Shown here: positions 6,096 to 11,743 of the stretch, one piece after another
Layout of the letters: the number at the start of each line of letters is the position of its first letter
Position numbering within the stretch: the stretch's first letter is position 1
From: CAZCBJ01 sp964496705
GTDB lineage: Bacteria > Chloroflexota > Anaerolineae > Anaerolineales > Anaerolineaceae
Direction of reading: 5' to 3'
Length of the DNA stretch: 11,743 nt
NCBI GenBank assembly: GCA_964496705.1
Contig: CAZCBJ010000115.1
Span: 1 to 11,743, forward strand
The notes under the pieces: model-generated
Seen by the model: the letters and a program-made list of their open reading frames with translations, nothing else
Told to the model about the DNA's origin: nothing
Databases searched by the model: none
Translations under genes and position numbers: made by a program

Positions 6096-6431
6096 TTAAG
6101 CCACCGGCGTGCCGGGCGGCACGGGGCGCTCAGTTTCCAGCAGGATGATATCCTCGTCGTTTTCCAGCACCGCGCCCAACACCAGCACCTCGGAGACAAA
6201 ATCGGCCACCTGCTTGGGCGGAAAGTTGACCACCGCCACCACGCAGCGCCCAACCAATTCCTCAGGTGTGTACAGCCGGGTGATTTGCGCGCTGGACTGC
6301 TTGATCCCCAGCGGGCCAAAGTCCACCCACAGTTTATAAGCCGCTTTGCGGGCTTTGGGGAAGTTCTCGGCGCGCACGATGCGCCCGATGCGCAGCTCAA
6401 CTTTGGCGAAATCTTCGTAGATGATGGGCAT
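6096..6431 (-). CDS. csaA: CsaA-like tRNA-binding-domain protein
   Basis: The 111-residue product is a single OB-fold tRNA_bind domain and matches CsaA along its whole length. It has YEDFAKVELRIGRIVRAENF (5-24), FPKARKAAYKL (24-34), the SSAQIT motif (46-51), YTPEELVGR (54-62), NFPPKQVADF (69-78), SEVLVLG (80-86) and a PVPPGTPVA end. In Bacillus subtilis CsaA is a dimeric chaperone with affinity for SecA and preproteins and can bind tRNA; the precise role in most bacteria is not settled. The domain also occurs at the end of methionyl-tRNA synthetases, but this is a free-standing protein. No Shine-Dalgarno precedes ATG 6431, and a -10-like TAAAAT sits six bases upstream, so the mRNA may be leaderless. 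Confidence 0.9.
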   Translation of the reverse strand: MPIIYEDFAKVELRIGRIVRAENFPKARKAAYKLWVDFGPLGIKQSSAQITRLYTPEELVGRCVVAVVNFPPKQVADFVSEVLVLGAVLENDEDIILLETERPVPPGTPVA

Positions 6432-6437
6432 CGTGGT

Positions 6438-6477
6438 ATTTTACCATTTCACCCGGGGTTTCAATGAGGTGGAATGG
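6438..6477 (-). promoter_or_regulatory. -10 element and inverted repeat upstream of csaA
   Basis: On the minus strand TAAAAT (6438-6443) lies six bases before the start codon. A -35-like TTGAAA at 6459-6464 has only 15-bp spacing. CCATTTCACC (6444-6453) and GGTGGAATGG (6468-6477) form a 10-bp inverted repeat with one mismatch and a 14-nt loop, spanning the place of the -35. It could be an operator for csaA or part of the terminator of the lipoprotein gene. Confidence 0.4.
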
Positions 6478-6493
6478 TTCGGCATCAATATCC

Positions 6494-6520
6494 TTTTCAT
6501 CCCTTTCATCTTTTTCATCC
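6494..6520. repeat. Three tandem copies of a 9-bp unit
   Basis: Three adjacent copies of [TC]TTTCATC[CT] start at 6494, 6503 and 6512, in the 104-base gap between the lipoprotein stop codon and csaA. All three keep the TTTCATC core in exact 9-bp register. Purpose unknown; candidates are a regulator-binding array or a slippage-prone microsatellite. Confidence 0.6.
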
Positions 6521-6535
6521 TAGTGAAGGTGTTTG

Positions 6536-8017
6536 CTATTTCACCCGCCAGACGTGCACCAGCGGCGCGGCTCCGTCGGCAAACCATTCCAGCAGGTACA
6601 GCGTGCCGCTGCGCCGGTCAAAGGCCGCCTCACCGATGCGGTAGCGGCGCTGGTCGCCCGTGCCAAGCATGCCCGGCTCGACGCCGTCGGGATTGAGCAG
6701 CAGGTGCTCGTCAATGTCCAGCACAGCGTAGGGCTGCGGCTCCCAGGGCTGCAGCTCGCCCAGCGCCACGCGCGCCAGGTCGTCGGGATTGTAGAAGATC
6801 AGCTCTGCGTCGAAGTGGGTGCTCCACCAGCCGCGGTATTCGTCGTGGCTGGCGCAGCCCTTCAGATCCTCGTTCCCGCAGAGTGCGCCGTCGCGCAGGC
6901 GGCAAAGCGGGAACTGCCCGATGATCTCCACCTCCACACACGGACGGTTGACATCCTTCAGGTCGCGGTAGCCGTACCAGTACTTGTCGCCGTTGCTCTT
7001 GGTGCCGGCGAAGACCAGCGCGGTGCGCCCGCCGGGGGTGGTGATCCAGGCGCCGCCCTCCCATTCGTCCGGGTGCTGGTAGCCGTTCAGCGCGCGCTGG
7101 ATGCCTTCGGCTTCGTTTGAATTCTGATATTGCAGCAGGGTGAGTGTTTCCAGGCGCGTGCCGGATTTGGCGGGTGTTCCGCTGTCATCCAGCCACGGTC
7201 GGTAGGCATACAGGGTTGGCCCCATGCCCGACCAGCCGCCGTCGCGGAAGCGCCCGCTGCCCACCAGGCGACCGTCCGCATAAGTGACGGCGAAGTCATG
7301 GGGGATCTCAAGCAGGTATCCGGTGGTGTTGTAACTGCTCAAGTCATCCAGGTACCAGGGGCCTTGCACATCCGGCGCGCTCAAATCGGGATTGAGCCAG
7401 GCGTGGGTGCCGTTGACCTTCTCGGGTTCCATGTGCTGTCCCCACGTCAAATGAATTTTCGGACCGGTGGCTGAATCGTTGAGATAGAGCAAGCCCAGGC
7501 GCGGCAATTCATCGAACTCCCTGAAGAAACGGTCGGCCACGTTGTGATAATCCTGCAGGAACTCGGCGCGGTTGAGCGCGTTCAGATGCTTGGAGATGAC
7601 TGGGGCGGGGATGCTGATCTCGGCAATCTGGCTGCCGTCGGGCAGCTCGCCGTAGGGCAGGCGGTCGTGGGCGCTGACGAACAGCGAGCCAGGGAAGCCG
7701 TCATCTGCGCCGTCCGGGTCGCCGTCCATGCGGAAGGTCATCGCGCCGCCGCCGTACTCAAAGGTGCGCGGGCGCATCTCGCCCTGCGGCAGGCGGAAGG
7801 CGCCCTGGTATTCCAGGTCTTCGGGCTGCAGCAGTTCGGCAGCGCCTTGCGGCAGCGGTGCGCGGGTGAGGGTGGGCTGGGCGGGCAGCGAGGGCTGTGT
7901 GGGCTGGCTGAGCGCAGCGGTCGGGATGGGTTCGGCGGGGGCGGTCGGCAGACCGCAGGCCAGTTGCAGCGCCAGCAGCACTGCCAGGATGGGCAGCCAG
8001 CGGGGATGATCTTTCAC
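6536..8017 (-). CDS. Exported, probably lipid-anchored protein of unrecognised, propeller-like family
   Basis: The frame is open further upstream, but that part overlaps the next gene and reads as Arg/Pro-rich noise. I place the start at GTG 8017 (GGGAAGG about 9 nt before), giving 493 residues. Residues 1-20 form a signal peptide with Cys21 as the likely lipidation site (ALQLA-CG). The -3 position is Gln, unlike the usual Leu. A Pro/Thr/Ala-rich linker follows (22-55). The body has YQGAFRLP (70-77), EYGGGAMTF (87-95) and AEISIPAP (132-139), motifs I associate with environmental proteins of beta-propeller type. The end (462-492) reads like a last propeller blade. Four Cys at 360-388 (360, 372, 380, 388) may form disulfides. 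No catalytic residues can be assigned. It sits on the cell surface or in the envelope and has its own promoter. Confidence 0.7.
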   Translation of the reverse strand: MKDHPRWLPILAVLLALQLACGLPTAPAEPIPTAALSQPTQPSLPAQPTLTRAPLPQGAAELLQPEDLEYQGAFRLPQGEMRPRTFEYGGGAMTFRMDGDPDGADDGFPGSLFVSAHDRLPYGELPDGSQIAEISIPAPVISKHLNALNRAEFLQDYHNVADRFFREFDELPRLGLLYLNDSATGPKIHLTWGQHMEPEKVNGTHAWLNPDLSAPDVQGPWYLDDLSSYNTTGYLLEIPHDFAVTYADGRLVGSGRFRDGGWSGMGPTLYAYRPWLDDSGTPAKSGTRLETLTLLQYQNSNEAEGIQRALNGYQHPDEWEGGAWITTPGGRTALVFAGTKSNGDKYWYGYRDLKDVNRPCVEVEIIGQFPLCRLRDGALCGNEDLKGCASHDEYRGWWSTHFDAELIFYNPDDLARVALGELQPWEPQPYAVLDIDEHLLLNPDGVEPGMLGTGDQRRYRIGEAAFDRRSGTLYLLEWFADGAAPLVHVWRVK

Positions 8018-8062
8018 AGATGTTTGCCTTCCCGTGAATCCATGAATTGAATCGATGATGTA

Positions 8063-8091
8063 TTTGTAGCAAATTACACGGATGATTTCAA
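8063..8091 (-). promoter_or_regulatory. Promoter of the exported-protein gene
   Basis: TTGAAA (8086-8091) and TACAAA (8063-8068) on the minus strand are separated by 17 bp. Predicted start is near 8056, a leader of about 39 nt before GTG 8017. This supports the short start and separates the gene from the DapA-like gene upstream. Confidence 0.5.
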
Positions 8092-8109
8092 GGTCAACAG
8101 AACAAAATA

Positions 8110-9033
8110 TCACACAACCGGGCTTTCGCGCAGGCTGCCGTCCGGGTGGAACCAGGCCTGCGCGCAGATTTCCAGCGCGCGCAGCACCTCCCCGTCCAGC
8201 GGCGGGGCGTCGCTGCGCGTGCGCATTTTCACCGGCAGGCCGCGGCGGGCGAGGAAGAACTTGACCGCCAGCGGGTGGGCGGCGCGCTCGACCATCTCCA
8301 GCATGCACAGGCGCGCCTGCAGGCGGTCAGCCTGCGGGTCGCCGCTGCGCCCGGCGGCGATCACTTCACCCACCAGGTCGGGCAGCCAGTTGGCGGCGAT
8401 GCTCATCGCTCCTGATGCGCCCAGCCGCACCGATTCCAGCAGCAGGGGCGTGTTGGCGTGCAACAGAGCCAGCGGGGTGCCGTCCGTGGCTTCCAGGTGA
8501 GCCTGGATGCGCGCCAGCTCGCCGCTGGTCTCTTTGTAGGCATGGAAACGCCCGCTGTGCGCCAGCCTCCCGACCAGCGCCGGGCTGAGGTGATAAGCGC
8601 GCGGATGGGGGCACTCGTACAGCCCCAGCGGCGCCTCCACCCGGCAGGCCAGCGTCAGGTAATACCATTCCAGGTCGGCTTCCTCGTCCAGCCAGGGCGG
8701 CGCCACCAGCATGACCACATCGGCCCCGGCTTTGGCGGCCTGGTTGCACAGCGCGATATCCTCCTCCAGCGTTTCGCCCAGGTTGCCGGTTGCAGCCACC
8801 GGCACGCGCCCGGCGGCGGCGCGGGCTGCCTCGCTGATCAGCAGCAGGCGCTCGGATGGGCTGAGCAGGTGCATCTCGGACGACAGGCAGTTGGCGTACA
8901 ATCCACCCACGCCGTGCGCCAGGTACCATTCCAACATGGCGTGGTAGGCGGGCAGATCGATCTTCATCTCAGGCGCGTAAGGTGTGGGCAGCACCGGCCA
9001 GGCGCCGGCGAGGTGGAGGGGTTTGTTCTTCAT
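8110..9033 (-). CDS. DHDPS/NAL (DapA) superfamily aldolase or lyase, substrate unknown
   Basis: The 307-residue protein is a class I aldolase TIM barrel of the dihydrodipicolinate synthase / N-acetylneuraminate lyase superfamily. The Schiff-base Lys is K167 in AYKETSGEL (165-173). The Tyr of the catalytic relay is probably Y139 in GLYECPHPRAY. GAWPVLPTPYAP (10-21) is the typical first strand. Where true DapA has the GTTGE pair of Thr, this protein has CLSSE (49-53), and the substrate loop is different, so it should not be called DapA. Related family members act on 2-keto-3-deoxy sugars, hydroxyproline products or other 2-oxo acids. ATG at 9033 has no Shine-Dalgarno but a perfect -10 six bases upstream. 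No other sugar or amino-acid pathway gene is next to it to suggest a substrate. Confidence 0.85.
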   Translation of the reverse strand: MKNKPLHLAGAWPVLPTPYAPEMKIDLPAYHAMLEWYLAHGVGGLYANCLSSEMHLLSPSERLLLISEAARAAAGRVPVAATGNLGETLEEDIALCNQAAKAGADVVMLVAPPWLDEEADLEWYYLTLACRVEAPLGLYECPHPRAYHLSPALVGRLAHSGRFHAYKETSGELARIQAHLEATDGTPLALLHANTPLLLESVRLGASGAMSIAANWLPDLVGEVIAAGRSGDPQADRLQARLCMLEMVERAAHPLAVKFFLARRGLPVKMRTRSDAPPLDGEVLRALEICAQAWFHPDGSLRESPVV

Positions 9034-9039
9034 GGGGTA

Positions 9040-9045
9040 ATTATA
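9040..9045 (-). promoter_or_regulatory. -10 element of the DapA-like gene, predicted leaderless
   Basis: A perfect minus-strand TATAAT (9040-9045) ends six bases before ATG 9033, placing the transcription start at the A of ATG. At 17-bp distance the -35 position reads CTATCA, a poor match. Confidence 0.55.
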
Positions 9046-9107
9046 GTGTCGGATAGAGAGAGTGATAGCAGAAGACTTCCTTAATTTTATCCATTATCCC
9101 TGACTTG

Positions 9108-9135
9108 TTGACGACCTTAAGGATCGTGCTAGAAT
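9108..9135 (+). promoter_or_regulatory. Sigma-70 promoter for the VOC-UvrA2 unit
   Basis: TTGACG (9108-9113) and TAGAAT (9130-9135) are separated by 16 bp, each with five of six consensus bases. Predicted start is near 9142, so the VOC gene at 9329 would have a leader of about 187 nt. Confidence 0.6.
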
Positions 9136-9141
9136 TGTTGC

Positions 9142-9328
9142 AGTTTTTGTGCGCTTCAGCGCATGGTTGCTGGTCATTGGTCTTCGCAGTTGGTGGTCAT
9201 CCTGCAATGAACCTGAAATGAGCTGGGCTGTTAACCGGAGCAATGCGAGAGGGTGGTTGTCGTATGGCCTTCTGTTCTCTCCTGAAGGAATCATCCCAAA
9301 CGAAAAATTTAACCAGAGGAGTTCAAAG
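9142..9328 (+). other. Long untranslated leader with a small hairpin
   Basis: This stretch has an open frame in phase with the VOC gene from GTG 9149, but its translation (many Trp, Ser, Asn) is unlike any VOC N-terminus, and a strong ribosome-binding site decides for ATG 9329. TGCGCT-TC-AGCGCA at 9150-9163 forms a 6-bp hairpin close to the predicted 5' end. I recognise no known riboswitch. Confidence 0.4.
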
Positions 9329-9682
9329 ATGGGCATAAAAATTGGTTCCATCGTCATCCGCTGCTATGCATTTGAGCAAATGATGAAGTTCTGGCAGGAA
9401 GCGCTTGGCTATGAACCAGTCAGGCCTGAAAGCGGCGGATTTGTGATCCTGGGCGATCCAAATGGCGAAGGTCCCAACATCTCTCTCGATCGGATGCCGC
9501 AAAAACGATCTGGCAAAAGAGGCTGGCTGCATTTGGATCTGTATGCTGACAACCAGATAGAAGAAGTGGATCGTTTGGTGAAAATCGGCGCGGTGCGGTA
9601 TCCCTGGCGGTATGAGCCGGATGCGGATTATGTCGTCCTGGAAGACCCTGACGGTAACCTGTTCTGTGTTATTCAAAAATGA
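9329..9682 (+). CDS. VOC-superfamily protein (glyoxalase/bleomycin-resistance fold)
   Basis: The 117-residue protein has two beta-alpha-beta-beta-beta halves, as in a single VOC domain. The first half contains IGSIVIRCYAFEQMMKFWQE (5-24) followed by ALGYEP. The second contains WLHLDLYADN (66-75) and ends with YVVLEDPDGNLFCVIQK (101-117), in which LEDPDGN-x-F is the family hallmark. His68 and Glu105 are possible metal ligands. The position of the first canonical ligand is not obviously occupied, so metal dependence is uncertain. Members include glyoxalase I, ring-cleaving dioxygenases and drug-binding proteins for bleomycin, mitomycin or fosfomycin; sequence alone does not choose. GAGGAG (9316-9321) lies 7 nt before the ATG. 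The gene is 19 nt upstream of the UvrA-like gene and likely co-transcribed with it. Confidence 0.85.
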   Translation: MGIKIGSIVIRCYAFEQMMKFWQEALGYEPVRPESGGFVILGDPNGEGPNISLDRMPQKRSGKRGWLHLDLYADNQIEEVDRLVKIGAVRYPWRYEPDADYVVLEDPDGNLFCVIQK

Positions 9683-9701
9683 GGAAATTCATCCGTTGCA
9701 C

Positions 9702-11743
9702 ATGGCAGAGATACTGATCCGCGGAGCGCGGCTCCACAACTTGAAAAATATCACCCTGTCCATCCCCAAGAGCCGGCTGGTGGTTTTCACCGGGCTGTCG
9801 GGATCGGGGAAATCCACGTTGGCTATTGACACCCTGAATAAAGAGGGCCAGCGCCAGTATATGGAATCGCTGGGCATGGTCACCTACGAAAGCCGCCCGA
9901 TGGTGGACGAGATCCGCGGGCTGTCGCCGGCGATCAGCGTGGACCAGCGCAACCGCAACCGCTCGCCGCGCTCAACGGTTGGCACCGCCAGCGAGGTGTA
10001 CACCTACCTGCGGGTGCTGTTCGCCCGCGCCGGTCACCGCCCCTGTCCAGCCTGCGGCACTGACGTGCCGCCGGAGCACGAGACCGGCGAGGAGGGCGCC
10101 GCCTGGGAGGGCGAGGACGAGAACGGCGAGCCGGAAATTAAAATCCCCTGCCCAGCCTGCGGTGCGCTGCTGCCCGGGATGGACATGGCTTCCTTTTCGT
10201 TCAACAAGCCCGCCGGCGCCTGCCCCACCTGCACCGGCCTGGGCACCATCTACACCGCCAACCTGGCGCGCATCCTCGACGAGGAGAAAAGCCTGACGGA
10301 GGGGGCGGTGTTGATCTGGGAGCCGGTTGTTTTGCCCCGCTACCTGGACACGCTGCGCGCTGCCGCGCGTTATTACGACCTTACGTTTGACCTGACCATC
10401 CCCGTCCGCGACCTGGGGCTGGTACAGCGCGACCTGCTGCTCCACGGTGTGCGCAGCGCGCAGTTCGTCCGCCATTTTCCTGACCGCGAGCTGCCCCCCA
10501 CGGTGGCGAAAGGTTATTTCGAGGGGCTGGTCACTAATCTGTTGCGCCGCCATGCCGAGCATACCACCGATGAGGACAGCGATTACCTCGAAAAGCTGGA
10601 GCGCCTGCTGGTGCAGCAAGATTGCCCGGACTGCGCCGGGACGCGCCTGTGTTCCGCGGCGCGCGCGGTGCGGGTGGCGGGGCGCGGCGTTGTGGACATC
10701 TCACGCCTGCCGCTGGAAAAGCTGGCCGGGTGGATCGCGGGGCTGCAGGCTGACCTGCCGCCGGAAGAGTGGCAGGTTGCCGAGCCGGTGGTGGTGGATT
10801 TGCAGGGGCGCGTGCGGCGGTTGGTGGACATCGGTTTGGGCTATCTGACCCTGGAGCGCGCCACGCCGTCGCTCTCGGCGGGCGAGGCCCAGCGCCTGCG
10901 CCTGGCGGCGCTGCTCAGCTCCGGGCTGACCGGCGTGCTCTATGTGCTGGATGAGCCGACCATCGGGCTGCACGCGCGCGACAATCCGCGCCTGATCCGC
11001 ATGCTGCGCGCGCTGCGCGACCTGGACAACACCGTCCTGCTCATCGAGCACGATCTGGAAATGATCGCGGCTGCCGACTGGATGGTTGATTTTGGTCCCG
11101 GCGGCGGGCGGCTGGGCGGGCAGATCGTGGCCGAGGGGCCGCCGGAGGCGGTGGCTGCCAACCCTGCCTCAATCACCGGGCAGTACCTTTCCGGCGCCGC
11201 GCGCATCCCGCTCCCTGCCTCCCGCCGTCCAATCGGCGAGTTGGGGCTGACCATCCGCGGGGCGCGCGAGCATAACCTCAAGAATGTCACCGCCTTTTTC
11301 CCTCAGCGCGCGCTGATCGCGGTCAGCGGGGTCTCTGGGTCGGGAAAATCCTCTCTGATGTTGGATATCCTCGACCGGGCCGCCCGACAGCGCTATTACG
11401 GCGCAGCCGCGCAACCCGGCGCATATGAGTCCATCCAGGGGTGGGAATGCTTCGACCGCATCATCAGCATTGACCAAACGCCCATCGGGCGCTCGACCCG
11501 CTCCAATGCGGCGACCTACACCGACGCCTTCACCGCCATCCGCGAGGCTTTCGCCGCCCAACCCGAGGCCCGGCGGCGCGGGCTGGGCGCGCAGCATTTT
11601 TCCTTCAACATTCCCGGCGGGCGCTGTGAGCGCTGCGAGGGGGCGGGGGTGCTGGCGGTGGAGATGCACTTTATGCCGGATGTGCAGGTGCGCTGCCCGG
11701 TGTGCCGCGGGCGGCGTTTCAAGCGCGAGGTGCTGGCGGTGCA
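9702..11743 (+). CDS. UvrA-like ABC ATPase without UvrB-binding domain (UvrA2/DrrC-type), 3' end outside window
   Basis: An unbroken frame of 680 codons runs to the window edge. It has both UvrA ATPase halves: Walker A1 GLSGSGKST (31-39), signature 1 LSAGEAQRLRL (391-401, with Ala for the usual Gly), Walker B VLYVLDEPTIGLH (412-424), IEHD (448-451), and Walker A2 GVSGSGKSS (543-551). The zinc module C150-x2-C153-x20-C174-x2-C177 and the DNA-binding zinc finger C642-x2-C645-x19-C665-x2-C668 are intact. An extra CPAC pair occurs at 115-118. Housekeeping UvrA has a UvrB-binding domain of over 100 residues before the first zinc module; here only 31 residues separate C118 from C150, and they are largely acidic. 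This is the mark of UvrA2 paralogues, some of which (Streptomyces DrrC) protect against DNA-intercalating drugs. ATG 9702 lacks a nearby Shine-Dalgarno; TTG 9696, 10 nt after GAGGA (9681-9685), is an alternative start. Confidence 0.9.
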   Translation, partial: MAEILIRGARLHNLKNITLSIPKSRLVVFTGLSGSGKSTLAIDTLNKEGQRQYMESLGMVTYESRPMVDEIRGLSPAISVDQRNRNRSPRSTVGTASEVYTYLRVLFARAGHRPCPACGTDVPPEHETGEEGAAWEGEDENGEPEIKIPCPACGALLPGMDMASFSFNKPAGACPTCTGLGTIYTANLARILDEEKSLTEGAVLIWEPVVLPRYLDTLRAAARYYDLTFDLTIPVRDLGLVQRDLLLHGVRSAQFVRHFPDRELPPTVAKGYFEGLVTNLLRRHAEHTTDEDSDYLEKLERLLVQQDCPDCAGTRLCSAARAVRVAGRGVVDISRLPLEKLAGWIAGLQADLPPEEWQVAEPVVVDLQGRVRRLVDIGLGYLTLERATPSLSAGEAQRLRLAALLSSGLTGVLYVLDEPTIGLHARDNPRLIRMLRALRDLDNTVLLIEHDLEMIAAADWMVDFGPGGGRLGGQIVAEGPPEAVAANPASITGQYLSGAARIPLPASRRPIGELGLTIRGAREHNLKNVTAFFPQRALIAVSGVSGSGKSSLMLDILDRAARQRYYGAAAQPGAYESIQGWECFDRIISIDQTPIGRSTRSNAATYTDAFTAIREAFAAQPEARRRGLGAQHFSFNIPGGRCERCEGAGVLAVEMHFMPDVQVRCPVCRGRRFKREVLAV

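Noticed and set aside
8018..8308. N-terminal extension of the exported protein (590 codons in total)
   Set aside because: It overlaps the DapA-like gene, reads as Arg/Pro/Gly-rich noise, and would place the signal peptide in the middle of the protein. GTG 8017 fits better.
8458..9084. 208-codon plus-strand frame opposite the DapA-like gene
   Set aside because: Antisense shadow of a clear TIM-barrel gene, without homology features.
9140..9290. Possible integron attC site (one reverse-strand frame reads NHALKRT and TAQL, peptides reminiscent of translated attC sites)
   Set aside because: I could not find paired RYYYAAC / GTTRRRY core sites or a long imperfect palindrome; GTTAACC does not fit the core, and no integrase is visible.
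9149..9328. In-phase N-terminal extension of the VOC protein by 60 residues
   Set aside because: No Shine-Dalgarno for GTG 9149, a composition unlike VOC proteins, and a strong GAGGAG site for ATG 9329.
1..11743. CRISPR arrays, tRNA/rRNA genes, insertion sequences, prophage or integrase genes
   Set aside because: Looked for on both strands; no regular repeat-spacer pattern, RNA gene or transposase/integrase motif was found.

Overview
The window is a GC-rich bacterial chromosome segment with short, AT-rich intergenic gaps. The gene content fits a free-living, at least facultatively aerobic bacterium: an RpoD-type primary sigma factor, a DUF177/YceD protein, heme O synthase, and a parallel beta-helix surface protein. 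Protein style suggests Chloroflexota (Anaerolineae-like), but no rRNA or other marker in the window proves this.

Layout. At 3-683 (+) lies the C-terminal part of a secreted beta-helix repeat protein. It converges, across a near-perfect hairpin, on the primary sigma factor gene (727-1902, -). Upstream of that gene, on the same strand, is a DUF177 gene (2070-2555, -). An AT-rich divergent promoter region separates it from rdgB (2651-3250, +), the house-cleaning XTP/dITP pyrophosphatase.

The stretch from about 3.3 to 6.0 kb is rich in damaged genes. On the minus strand are an FGE-type C-terminal stub (4546-4740), heme O synthase (ctaB, 3649-4521) and a broken small membrane-protein gene (3324-3634), probably one transcript. 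Divergent to them is an unrecognised gene (4841-5544, +) split by a one-base frameshift. After it come an intact MNT-type nucleotidyltransferase antitoxin gene (5582-5920) and a HEPN toxin gene that stops after 23 codons (5917-5988), so the antitoxin is now an orphan.

From 6.1 to 9.0 kb the minus strand carries a CsaA-like tRNA-binding-domain protein (6096-6431), an unrecognised exported, probably propeller-like lipoprotein (6536-8017) and a DapA-superfamily aldolase/lyase (8110-9033). Each has its own promoter candidate. On the plus strand, a good promoter at 9108-9135 drives a VOC (glyoxalase/bleomycin-resistance fold) gene (9329-9682). Nineteen bases later comes a UvrA-type ABC ATPase gene (9702 to the window end) whose product lacks the usual UvrB-binding domain. 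It is therefore a UvrA2/DrrC-like paralogue rather than the housekeeping UvrA.

Main points of interest are the VOC + UvrA2-like pair (possible drug or genotoxin tolerance unit), the decayed MNT/HEPN module, and three genes whose -10 element sits exactly six bases before the start codon (predicted leaderless mRNAs). Also notable are a symmetric divergent promoter at 4780-4808 and the cluster of broken genes. I found no CRISPR array, tRNA, rRNA, transposase or integrase. I see no convincing new multi-gene system; the VOC/UvrA2 pair is the closest candidate.
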